DNA of 64,000 nt. Origin: Gorsachius magnificus (taxonomy: Eukaryota > Chordata > Aves > Pelecaniformes > Ardeidae). The notes below the pieces were generated by a model. That model made no database searches. It saw only the letters and a list, made by a program, of their open reading frames with translations, and was not told the origin of the DNA. Positions 51,169 to 61,500 of this stretch are shown piece after piece. Both the position numbers and the translations under genes were made by a program. The stretch spans positions 152,426,258-152,490,257 of the forward strand of contig CM067081.1 of the NCBI GenBank assembly GCA_034008185.1. Reading direction: 5' to 3'. Numbering within the stretch: position 1 is the first letter of the stretch; each line of letters begins with the position of its first letter.

Positions 51169-52859
51169 CTCTTTTAGTGCTTGCTAGAAGGAAAAAAACA
51201 GACAGTATTATTGATTTCGGAATGCCTGATGATCATAAGGGACTGCAGAGAAGGGAAGTTGCTTCCCTGACAGCTCTTCGTAGCATGAAAGTGAGAGATG
51301 CAGCTATCCTACACCTTTTCGTCAAGACCCCACAGGTTTCATATTACTTTTTAAGGCCAGGAGTCATCTTTCAACAGTGCAGACAAAAGTAAGGGCCAGG
51401 TCTCTACTGCTTGAACAGAAGGCCAATATAGACGAGAGATGGTGGGGAAAGAGAAGATTACCTGCTGGGAGAGTGAGGGGAAGGGCCGTATCAGCAGAAG
51501 TACACAATACAGGGAGCTGGAGTTTGAGATCACGGAGTGCAATACCTGACTTAGTCTTATTGAGCATCTGCTCACCTAGGCTACTGTCTGCAGTGCCACT
51601 AGAATCCTAAATCTACCTGTGGCTTAGGGTCCTACTTAACATTTTGCATAGACCTAATAAGAATTTTATGGTTACTTAGAGCAAATCTAATGGTCCCTGA
51701 AAACTTATTTAATGTGGGTAAGGGAAACAATTGCTTGAAAACAATATTTACCTGAAAGACTTGGATGGCTGATTAGATACATTTGTGTGTGGGCTTTTTC
51801 ACTTTACAGGGCATTATTGAAAATAAATATAAAAATGTAACAGCTCCCCTGGAACCACTTAATCCATCATGTACTTTCTCTGTGCAGTTCTGTGGTTTAC
51901 TGTTGTGAAAGTATAAAAAAGCTCTGCAGTGCAAAATACAATTCTTATAAGTACAGTTACTGCTTCCAGTAAATCATTTCAATAAAAATAACTCAGGCTT
52001 TTAGGAATATGAGTTTTTCAAACTATTGTAAAATTACTACAATATATTTTACACCAACTGTTTACCAGATTTGATTTTGCTCAAATTAGGCTAATGTTTG
52101 TGATATATGCATAAACAACAAAAAAACATTCACGATGGAGGCAGGGAGTTTACAGTTTCTCCAAATTAAAACATTTTAAATTTCTTAATGAAGAGATACA
52201 TAAAGCAATATATTCATTGACTAAAACCATGCTAAGTTTTTACTCAGGGCTTCTGTGAGTACACTCAGAGAGTAACTTGTGAACCAGGCTCTAAAGGCAA
52301 TGGGCTGGTTATACTAAATATATATCCTGTCTGGTGACATAGCTAAGAAAGCAGTGGGGAAAAAAAAAATTCTTTTGCATTAATTCTATTAATCACTGAT
52401 AAGGGACTAAAAATAATTAATTAGGGGATCATTTCTGAAGTTAGATGTCCTGATAATTTTGCAGCCTGATTTTTCCTAGATGCAGGCACCCATAAATCAA
52501 GTTGAGACACAGAAGTCATTCACTATTGTTATTAACAATATCAAAAATAAAACAAGACAACAATTTCAATTTAAGAAAATGAATATTGAAATACCTTACT
52601 ACTTATGATGAAATATACAGGATACTCATAGAGAACAATGAAATAGTTAAAAAGAAGTTGCTCATTGCTGAACATTAATGCTACATTTGATTGTGAAATT
52701 GTTAGCTTTTTGGATATTAGGTGCAAAAAAGTGCAAAGAATATTTAGTTAACTGTTACAGTACCACATTACAAAAAGTATTTTCTAGGCCACAAAGGCCA
52801 CTGCTGATATAATTTATATTAAGATAAACGTATACACAAAATAGTTTTTCAATCTCCAC

Positions 52860-52883
52860 ATATATATATATATATATATATAT
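52860..52883. repeat. (AT)12 microsatellite
   Basis: Twelve uninterrupted AT dinucleotides form the longest perfect dinucleotide run I see in the window. They are probably polymorphic in length. No nearby gene feature depends on it. Confidence 0.97.
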
Positions 52884-53190
52884 GTTTGTGTATCAACCTT
52901 GCAAAATCATGATGAAAATGATCTAGGCCACAAAATCTCAGGATGATAACAATGATGGGAGAAAAAAATACCCACAGAGGAGAGCTTGTTCTCCTATTTA
53001 AAAAATTACTCAGCTGGAGCAAAGAGAGGAATGAAATTCTGCAAGGTTGCTCTGTATTTATGGTGATGAAAATACAATCTTGGGCAGGGAGGATCAGTGT
53101 TCAGCATTACCAATCCTCTCTGGGAAAAACTATTTCTGTCTATATTTCTGTCTAGAAGCTGTGAACAGACATTCAAAAACTTGGGCTGGA

Positions 53191-53217
53191 GCCTTTTCTT
53201 TTTTTTTTTTTTTTTAA
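53191..53217. repeat. Poly(T) tract
   Basis: A T-rich run of about 20 uninterrupted T follows CTTTTC. It has no target-site duplication or gene-like sequence on either side that would mark a processed pseudogene, so I treat it as low complexity. Confidence 0.8.
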
Positions 53218-55096
53218 CTTTGTAAAGAATGTCTGAAAGCTTTATTTGTTTGCTTGCTGTGTTTGTAGGCACAGAAGGCTAGGTATAAAACTTGCCTCCT
53301 TTTTTCCCTTAGGAACACATGTAATGTTAAGATCAGCCTTCCTAACGTTTCTGGGACAATTAAGACACTTCAAGTCATATTCGACTGTCTTAGAGATTAT
53401 TTAGAGGAATGGAGGGACTGGATCTTCATAAATGTATTCTGTGTCAACCAGGCCAAACTAGCCAAGCCAAAACAATTCTTCAGAAGACTGTCTAAACTGC
53501 CTCTTCCCTTCATAACTAGGTTAATTCTCACAAATTCTTCTATTAGCGTAAGACAATCTTCCATTGGTATTTTTCTCATGTATGACACTTTTCTTCTGTA
53601 AGCTGTTTTGGAAAATACCATCTTCTCAGCTTTCTTTATACATGACAAAGATACAAAAAGAGCCACCACCCCACCTTTCTTCTAGTTGCAGTTCAATTTT
53701 CAAAATATCAGGCCCAATCACGCAGTCCTTGCTGTGCTCTTCACAGAAAGAAAAAAAAAAAACAGAAAAAAAGAAAAAAACCAAACCTGTCTGATTGAGG
53801 TAAACTGTGGTGCTAAAAAGAGCTAAATCCACAAAATAATATGTAGTTCTCTTCTAGTTTTTAAAACAGCTCACTTCAGCCAATGCTTTTTTGCATTTGC
53901 TGTGACTGTATTCTAATAAATGAGTTTACTGGTTTATAAAATTGTTACATTTCAATTTCTCTCTCCATATATTGACACACGACTTATCTCAAATTCATAT
54001 TTGGCATATAATTCTAGAGGCATCCAGCCAGGGACCAGAAACTACTCCATGTGAGCTATTCAGTCAGTCAAAATAACTTCAGAGAAATCTAATACTGTCA
54101 CACTAAATCAAGAATCAGAGAAATGTGCTGTGTAACTGCAGTTTTTGGTCAATTTTCTGAACAGCTAAAATACATTAAATAAATTCCTTTACTTCAGAGC
54201 ATTCTCTTGCCTATGGTTTGACCCGCATAAAGACCGAATAAGGACTGCATGATGCCAGCAGCAATGAGCTATTTCGAAGGGCCTGGATGCACCTCATCAG
54301 GAGACACCTACACCTCTATGGAGCTACATCAATTTCCACACCACTCACTGCAGACATATTTGCTTTCCACAGCAATACCCGTATGTGTGCTGTTCAGTGT
54401 CATGCGGTGAGATCCAAGCTAGCTCTTCATCAGCCGGTGGGTAGCTGAAGCAAAACAGCCGCCGAGTACAGCCACCTGCTTGGTGTCCTGTCCCTGCTTG
54501 TTTTGCTGGATAGGCTGGCAAGTTCCTGTAGGTGCAGCGGGCATCTTGATTGCTGGAAGATTATAACTGCGTAGATCCAGTTGGGAATCCTGTTCCATAA
54601 AAGCTGAACTAAAACCCAGTGAAGCCAGCAGGGTCCATCTCGTTGGCTTCAGTAGGCTTTTGATCAGTCCTTCCTCCCTGCCCAAGGAATGAACTGACTT
54701 TCTGAACACTCAAAATATGACAACAGTTGTTTTTTCATGCAACATTCAGTGTTATCTTGAGAAGTCATACAAGATCTAGTGCAATTTAGAAGAAATTTAC
54801 TACAAGAGCTATACATGACTATTTGCTCTCCCTCAAAAGAATTCGGCATTACAAGCTGCAGTGGTTTTGAAATGCTTAAGGGATTTTTTTTTTTTTTCTG
54901 ATTTCTTTGTCTATGCAAAGATATAGGTCATATCAAAACACTGTTTAGATATGACACTGGATATATGCCAGTGAGAAAACAGGTAAATGAATTTGTATGA
55001 GGAAGGATTATACTTGGCTCAAGTCTCAACTTCATTCATACATTAAGAAATTATTATAAACTGTAATATAAGACTTAGAATAGGAAAAAAATGTAT

Positions 55097-55102
55097 TTTA
55101 AT
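55097..55102 (-). terminator. Possible poly(A) signal (ATTAAA) of SYT10
   Basis: The complement of 55097-55102 reads ATTAAA, a common variant poly(A) signal, about 110 nt after the stop codon. It sits inside a very A/T-rich run, so chance is likely. The complement of 53241-53246 reads the canonical AATAAA about 2 kb after the stop and is an alternative that would give a longer 3' UTR. The sequence alone does not decide between them. Confidence 0.25.
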
Positions 55103-55210
55103 AAAAAAATATGGATACAGTTCATCTGCGGAAGCCAAACCTTCTATTTATGTAGATGTGAGCTACAAGGGAGCTTTGCACACTGGACACGATGAATCCA
55201 TTCTTGTTCC

Positions 55211-55282
55211 TTAGGGCGTAAGCGGTGGTTTTGGTGATGAACAAGATCCCTGGCTATCAAAACTGGTTGCTCGGCCAGGTAA
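55211..55282 (-). CDS. SYT10: Synaptotagmin-10, last coding exon (C-terminal tail and stop)
   Basis: This is the final coding exon. It is read on the minus strand from a CAG acceptor just above 55282 and runs 23 codons to a TAA whose complement lies at 55211-55213. It begins LPGRATSFDSQGS and ends in a proline-rich stretch, closing PPLTP. From memory, the mammalian SYT10 tail has the same LPGRATSFDSQG start and a similar Pro-rich end. This tail is the main reason for choosing SYT10 over its close relatives SYT3, SYT6 and SYT9. The exon starts in phase 0, which matches the phase-0 donor at 56348-56349, so the join is in frame. In the protein the tail follows the last strand and helix of C2B and is cytosolic. 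An AT-rich 3' UTR should lie below 55211. Confidence 0.93.
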   Translation of the reverse strand, partial: LPGRATSFDSQGSCSSPKPPLTP

Positions 55283-56349
55283 CTGCAAGAAAAGTGTTAG
55301 GTTTACAAATGTCATCATATCTGGCCATGTATCACACTCATTTCAGAAGATGAGAGACTCCCTCCATGAAGAACCTGAATCACATCTTGACCCTTTCTGG
55401 ATCAAAGTCTCTGGCAGAACTAATAACGGAAAGAAAATTCCTAAAGTGAGCTCCTAAAAATGCCTCTGACTCAGGAGTGGGTTTATTTCACCAATCAGGG
55501 GCAGTACATAACCCAGAGAAAGCCATGAACCTCTGAAAAGAGGCTTCTCTCCTGCACTGACTCAGTTTCCCTACCCTCACACTTTAGGTGTTTTACTGAA
55601 GCCTTGCTGTTGAGCTTTTTCTACCTGTTACTGGAGATGCTGTGCAGCCACGGTGGGGAAAACAAATGGCCCAGGATGCCTCAGACAGCAACTCATTTTT
55701 CTACAGATTGGGTTTGGGGAGGGCTAAACAATGTGCCCTTTGTGTCCCAAAGCAGGGCCTGCTGCTTCTTGAGGCTCCAATATGAATCTTTTCTGAACCC
55801 AAAGCTGTGAGCATTTTGTACACAGAAAACCAGTAAGAAGTGGCCGCAGAAAATTGAAGAGGGAGTCCAAGCCCAGGGACTTGTAGATATAATCACCCAG
55901 GAATTTGAATAAACTTCCAGTAAGTGTCTGTTTGGGTAACTTTGGAGGTATGTTACCTCAACTTAGCCTAATTAGCAGACCAGTTTCAGATTAATGTTTT
56001 AGCAACATAACTGTTCATGCTGAAGATTTTTGAATAGGAAATTATTGCTTTTGAAATACTTGCAAATGACCATTTCTAAGTGGATGTAAGCTCCTTGTCA
56101 TAATCTCTGGAAATTTCGAATGTCTTAATTGTTCAATGGTACAGTGCTGTCAGTGCATCATGGAAACTTTTGAAGTGGTGCATGTAAGTAATCAATAAAA
56201 CCCATGCAGCTAGATTTAGGTTGTGCTAAGGATCTTATAGCTGGTCCACAGATGCTGCACTGATTTTCATGATTCTCAGAAGCACATAAGTGTGAAAGAG
56301 ACAAAAGCATTCCATATACTGAGAAGGAGAGAATTTTGCTACTTCTTAC
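55283..56349 (-). other. SYT10: SYT10 last intron
   Basis: This intron of about 1.07 kb separates the WHPL exon from the tail exon. It has a GTAAGA donor at the high end and a TTGCAG acceptor at the low end, and both flanking exons are in phase 0. Small open frames inside it on both strands (for example 55604-55810) show no recognisable protein. I see no CR1 or LTR in it. Confidence 0.85.
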
Positions 56350-56479
56350 CTCTACTAGTGGATGCCAGTGAGTTATTGGTTTACGTGGGTAAGCCAACAT
56401 TTCATTCCAATGATCTCTTCCAAGCCCTTCAGCATCAATTCCTGTCCGACATACCCCAATGACCTCATTGTGCCCTACT
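56350..56479 (-). CDS. SYT10: Synaptotagmin-10, C2B exon with calcium loop 3 end and WHPL motif
   Basis: This 130-nt minus-strand exon has a CAG acceptor preceded by a pyrimidine-rich tract (complement of 56480 upward) and a GAG|GTAAGA donor at its low end. Its first base completes the Arg codon split from the 57.9-kb exon. It then encodes [13 protein letters not shown], continues through [15 protein letters not shown], and ends HWHPLVE. The WHPL near the end is the conserved WHXL motif of synaptotagmin C2B domains, which known work links to docking and membrane targeting. The loop-3 acidic position that is Asp in SYT1 is Glu here (HNE), as in the SYT3/6/9/10 group from memory. The frame closes at phase 0 and joins the 55.2-kb exon cleanly. 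Confidence 0.95.
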
Positions 56480-57922
56480 CTGAGAATTGCAGAGAGGCAG
56501 AATTTTTTTAATAAAAATAGTTTTAATAACATCTGATGTATAATTCAGTTTACTGGTTTAGTGCAGCACAGAATACATGCCCAAAGTTTTCACATTAGTT
56601 ATTACAGATATTAGTTTTAGTGGTAGTATAGTAATATTAAGTTCTGTAATGGTAGCATCAAAAACCTCCAGCCACTACTGGAGTGCTTCTAGAAGCCATA
56701 AAAACAGCAATGAAGACATAACCCTTGCCATTAAAATGTTACAACCCAAATGGCACAAGGACAGAAAAGGACCGTAATACGCCAAATGATCTAGAAGGAA
56801 CACATGCTTAAATTCTGTGGAAGACAAAGGTGGTGGAAGATGGCGGAGATGCTTCAGATGTCATTTCATACTGTATTTCCTAGCTCTAGCTCTTGTGGTC
56901 ATTGGAACTTCAGCCAAAAATGTGAAAGAGAGGGGTATAGCTGTAATAGGCTATACCTTAATACTTCATACTCCTGGCAGCACCACAGAGTTGCTGAGGG
57001 AGCCAAGAAAGTAATTTCTGTACCTTAGAATAATGTTTCCTAACATCCTGTTAGCAAATGCTTTGAAAGGAGCAGCTGAAGAGGACTGAAAGTGTGCAAG
57101 CTGCTGTGCTCTCCTCCCTCTAAGAGCACCAGTGCCCCTTTCGCATCTGGCTGAGAAAGTCTTCCTGACAGAAGTTGGAGGACAATTGGAAATCTGATGG
57201 CAAGGAAAAATAACCTGAAGGTTCATGTTACTAAACTGGACTTGCGCTGTTTATTTGCCCTGCGGTCTCAAGAGCTCATTACTAATAGCACTTGAATGAA
57301 GCAGACTTGGCTCAGGCATGATTCTGTCAGTCACTGTCTAGTTTAACCTGCAGTCCTTGAGCTACTCTAAGCAGGAGTATCTTCCTGTCAGTTCTCGGCA
57401 AGGACATTGATAATTGAGGCTCAGGTGTGTTAGCAGTGAGTGCTGAACCCAAAGGTTACAAAGCTTCTTTATTGAGTCAGCTGAAGGATTAATTATCACT
57501 TAATTCAATAAGGTAATTAGAATCCAATTCTTTTTTAGTTATCCAAATTTTCTTTGATTTCAAATATCTGGCATTTAAATAGAAATTAGAGGTGTGAGGG
57601 TCTTTTTTAAACTAACACATACCTGATTTATAAAGCTTTTACATAGTCCAGCCACCAAATGGGGACAGAAATGTATGACAATGCCAGTGGCCCATAAGAA
57701 GATCAAGCCATGTTTTCTTCCTGTTATTTATGATGCAGATAAAATGGCCTGAGCTCTAAAAGGTGTGGAAGCTTTAAACCGCTTCAACAAAAGACCCAAA
57801 GGCTTTACCTTTTGTGACGCTTAACCAACTTGAAAGTTCAGGGAGGTAGAAAGCAGTCACTTGCAATGATCAGGTAACCTTTCACTGAAGATTATTCAGT
57901 TAAGAAAGCAAACTGTGCTTAC
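56480..57922 (-). other. SYT10: SYT10 intron between C2B exons
   Basis: This intron of about 1.44 kb has a GTAAGC donor at 57921-57922 and a CAG acceptor at 56480-56482 (complement). It splits an Arg codon (CG|A) in phase 2. The sequence is AT-rich with no recognisable repeat family. The stretch around 56.8-57.2 kb is somewhat richer in G and C, but no conserved product is recognised. Confidence 0.85.
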
Positions 57923-58094
57923 CGATCGTAATCCATCACTGCGATGGAGAGGCTGACCTGGTCCACATTCTCTGGAGGGATATCAAAGATGATGGCCTCG
58001 TTATAAACAGGATTGAGTGTGTTCTTCTTTGTGGTCGTTTTCCTCTTTTTCAGTCTTCGACCCTCACACATCAGTGACACTTTGACATATGGAT
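57923..58094 (-). CDS. SYT10: Synaptotagmin-10, C2B core exon (polybasic strand, calcium loop 3)
   Basis: This 172-nt minus-strand exon lies between a TTACACAG acceptor (top boundary 58094) and a CG|GTAAGC donor (bottom boundary 57923). Joined to the 58.5-kb exon it gives [20 protein letters not shown], the start of a C2B domain. The polybasic strand ([13 protein letters not shown]) is the surface known in synaptotagmins to bind acidic lipids and SNARE or AP-2 partners. It is followed by [19 protein letters not shown], and the exon ends AVMDYDR, which carries two Asp ligands of calcium loop 3. Synaptotagmins are vesicle membrane calcium sensors. SYT10 is known for calcium-triggered exocytosis of IGF-1-containing vesicles in olfactory neurons. 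No frame disruption is seen. Confidence 0.96.
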
Positions 58095-58455
58095 CTGTGT
58101 AACAGATCATCAGTTGTGGGCATTTGGACTCAGCATCATTCAAATGTGTAGCGTAAGAGCAATATTTTTTCGTAGGAATGTCATATTGATAAGACAAAAA
58201 ATTACGAAGATTTTAGTCACCCTGGCAAAAACTGCTTTCCATATGCTGTCAATGCAAAGGAAAGGTGCAGGCATCCTGAACAGACATACTGACTGCCAGA
58301 CCAAAGATAGCCAGTAGATCTGAACAGGACCTATACCCATTCTCCTGCTACTTCCATTCTACAACTGTGCTGAACACACAAAAACCAAGAAGTTCCTGTT
58401 TGTCCCTTTCCTGAACAGACTGTGCCTTGTTATTTAAAAAAAAAAGTAGATTTAC
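58095..58455 (-). other. SYT10: SYT10 short intron, phase 1
   Basis: This 361-nt intron splits the first Asp codon of DPYVK (G|AT) in phase 1. The donor is GTAAAT and the acceptor is TTACACAG. No repeats or other features are seen in it. Confidence 0.88.
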
Positions 58456-58576
58456 CTGATGCACCAGTTATATCCATTGCTTTGAGATTCCTACATTTGA
58501 TGACTGTAAATGTCATTCTTCCAGCAGTAGGCAAATAACAGAGGGAAAACATGATCTCCCCCAAATCTATGCTTTC
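58456..58576 (-). CDS. SYT10: Synaptotagmin-10, first C2B exon in the window (calcium loop 1)
   Basis: This 121-nt minus-strand exon is too short to stand out as a long open frame. The acceptor is TTTTTTTCAG just above 58576, and the donor is G|GTAAAT with its GT complement at 58454-58455. It encodes 40 codons plus one base: [19 protein letters not shown], then [17 protein letters not shown]. This is the C2A-C2B junction, first beta strands and calcium loop 1 of C2B. The Asp of MDITGAS and the Asp at the next exon junction are the loop-1 calcium ligands. It starts in phase 0. The upstream exons (C2A, linker, transmembrane segment) are not found up to 64000, so the gene is partial here and runs off the right edge. 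Confidence 0.95.
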
Positions 58577-61500
58577 CTGAAAAAAAGAAAAGCAATTATT
58601 AGAAATCTGACCAACAATTCAGTTCAGATCATGCAAAAATTTAGATATTTTTTTTTTTAACATGGAGAGACTTCTTTTGCAGCCTTAGATGCTTTTGGAG
58701 AGGTCACAAGCAATTTTCAGAAATTATTTCTGTAAAACATGGGAAGAGTACCAACAGGATAATATTTTAGTGACGGGATCTAGAATTACTAAACTGAGAA
58801 ATTAAAACAAAAGCAGAGCCAAAACTTTCTGGATTCCTGATATGTTTGTGCTGAATTCACACAAATGAAAAAGTGTAGTAGAATGTCAAGTTCTGGTGTG
58901 GAAAAGACTCAGATTCCATCCTCCCATCCTCCCCAATAGAAAGAAACACAGTGGAATATTTAGATCACACACATTTACATGCCTTTTAGCCACTGGAATT
59001 TATGTAGATTTATTTCTCCAGACATGTATGAATATGAAAAGTAGATACTAAGTTCTTTGAAAAGATGAATGTGCTTGTAACAGGTGCTAGCTTTATTGCT
59101 CTTACTCTTATTTGAGGTGTTCTGTTTTAGAGATAAGCAAAGTAAAGGAGTAGCACCTACAACTTTCCTGGCTCAAGGGCAATCTTTTGGGGGCTAATAT
59201 AATTGGAAAGATCAGTTAGGTCCATCTTAATAATCCTCACAAAGAGACAGTTTCTATGTTAAGACAACGTGCTGTGAATGCGTGCAATATGATGTTGCTA
59301 TACAACTCAGAAGCTACAACACTTGATAAATGTAATCTAAAGAAGAGAGGTTCCAGCAAGTCGTATTTTTTCTTTCCGTCCAGTTATATAATTATCCTAA
59401 TACCACAACAGTTTAGTTGTTGAGATGTTAGTCATGTTCTAAATCCTCATTCCTGTTCTTCTAAGATTTTATAAACACCCTCCAAAAAGCCCAAAGAAAA
59501 TCGTGTATTAAGAACAACTCAGGATTTTTAAATATGAGCTTGTTAAGGAGCTTGTAAGGAAGTCACTGCTGTAAGGCAGCCATTCTCAAGCATTCTCATG
59601 TGGTCTCAAAGGACTTTGACTACTATTAAAAAGCTTATTTTTAATATCCTAGCTTCAATATTTTATCTGGGAAACCTCCAGCTGCCCCAAGAGTACAAAT
59701 TTGCTTGAGAACTGCTGGATTTATGGTACAGCTGTTCTAGCACTAGAAGGCAAGCTTGATATACTTTTAAATGATACATACTAAAATAATGATTGCTGTG
59801 TAGATGATAAATACATTGCTTGTAGTTATGAGACAGACTGGGGCTTCTTGTTCACATTTTTAGCTGCTTATATGAACTTCCTTATTGACTTACTGGCTTC
59901 CTTCGGGTTAATGCTCTGTCTAAATTGAAGTAGGTACTTCAGATCTTTCTTGAGTAAACATGGACTTAATCACATGCTTCAGGGTTTTTGTTCTTTTTTT
60001 TCCTGCATTGCAGACTCTAGATCGAAGAATGCAGTTTTAGAATAGCTTTAAATTCTCTGTTGCACTGTTAATAAAATATTGACTTTTGCGTAGGTTGGTC
60101 AATTCACATGTTCAGTCATTTTGCTGGCATTCTGTTCTGAGAATTAACAGATTGATAAGCATGTGAATATGCACTGTGGGCAAATTTCAAGCTTGTCAGG
60201 ATTTCAGGATTTCAAGATTTCTCAGGATTTCAAAATGCTTTAGCTCATTCAGTCCACATAGGATAAATACAGCTATTTGACATCTCCTTAGCCCAACCCC
60301 CTACTTTGCCAGACAGAGCACAGAACTTCATGACACAGAGTACATTAACAAACTCACTTTTCTATTTCAGAAAATATAAATAAAACTCAAACAAATGAAG
60401 TGTAATTCTTTTCACTCATTTGTTAAAGTGGCAAATACTCTCTGTTCAATTTTACAGTTTTTGTCATATCCAACATCTGCTTGAAGCACAGCTTCTGTTG
60501 CTGGCATTACTTTCTGAATTCAGTCTGATTGTGGTCCCTCATATCCATATGTGAAGGAGATCTCGCTCTTTTATTTGGAAAGGAAATATAGTTCCCCCAC
60601 ACCCAGTGCTTCAAAGTTTGAGGTCCATGTTAATGGAGGTGATGAAGGACGGTGATTTGCATCAAAAAAAGGCAATGGGCAGCTCATAAAAGGGACCAAT
60701 TCTTCCTTCTTCAGAGAGATGACTTGTTTAGGTCATTAGAGAAAAAATCTTTTTTGCAAGATGGGAGTATGAACTTGAGTATACTATTATTTCTTTTTGA
60801 GCAGAAATTGGATAGACACTCAAAGGTTTCGGTGGGCTCAAATGATAAACAAGAATACAGACAGACAGGACTATTTACCGTGACTTAAATACTTCAAAAG
60901 AAACATTGCTCAAAACACTTGCAAAACTCCATACGGTGGCTACTCCACCCTGCTTTCCTGAAGAGCAGAGAAAAGCATCAGTGCTTGACAAAATGACAAC
61001 AGTTTAAGGCTTATGCTCAGTCTTTTTTCTTTCCTTTTTGAACACCGTGTACTTAAGTTATTCTGAAAAAGAGCTTGGAAAATCCCCTGCAATCCAACAT
61101 AGTGATTTGGCCATGCAATGAATAAGCAAGATACCTTAATGCAATAAGAAATGCTTGGGCAGCAAATGAGGGGAATCTTTTTGCTCCTCAGAGTAGACTG
61201 TCCGAAGGGCAGATGTACTGAAGTTGCTGGAGCTCTGTAACCTGTGTAGTGACTACTCAGTTTGAAGTGGTAAGGGATGGTTTTAAGATTGGGAAAAGGC
61301 TCTCTACCACTCCACTGTTTATGCAGGCATTTTCTGACACCTATGACCTATAACTGGAAAAAAACATGGCTTGTGCTACCCTGAAATGTCTGATTTTCAT
61401 TTTGTGGAACAACACTCCTGTTGCTCTGTGCACTATTTCATTAGATAAATTCTGCAGCAGACTAGAACAGATATTATTTCAAATAAACACTTGTCTATAT

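Larger units (their letters stand above)
36075..55096. other. Long gene-free flank on the 3' side of SYT10
   Basis: Across about 19 kb I recognise no coding exon and no CR1 or LTR copy. The sequence is AT-rich, with GC-richer islands at about 41.08-41.29 and 43.9-44.4 kb, the (AT)12 repeat, the 13-bp hairpin at 51.14 kb and several homopolymer runs. The last 2 kb or so (53.2-55.1 kb) may be SYT10 3' UTR if the distal AATAAA is used. Frames of 100-113 codons (for example 42898-43239) are AT-rich chance frames. The low density of young repeats compared with 1-36 kb fits a constrained or simply repeat-poor flank. Confidence 0.6.

Noticed and set aside
53749..53782. Long A-rich run that could be a poly(A) tail of a retrocopy
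   Set aside because: No gene-like sequence or target duplication lies next to it; it is best treated as a simple repeat.
54419..54709. 96-codon minus-strand frame just downstream of SYT10
   Set aside because: No domain is recognised, and the position fits SYT10 3' UTR or intergenic DNA; the frame has no upstream splice link.
58140..58340. Hydrophobic minus-strand frame next to the SYT10 exons
   Set aside because: It falls in the 361-nt intron 58095-58455 and contains no splice-compatible continuation of C2B.
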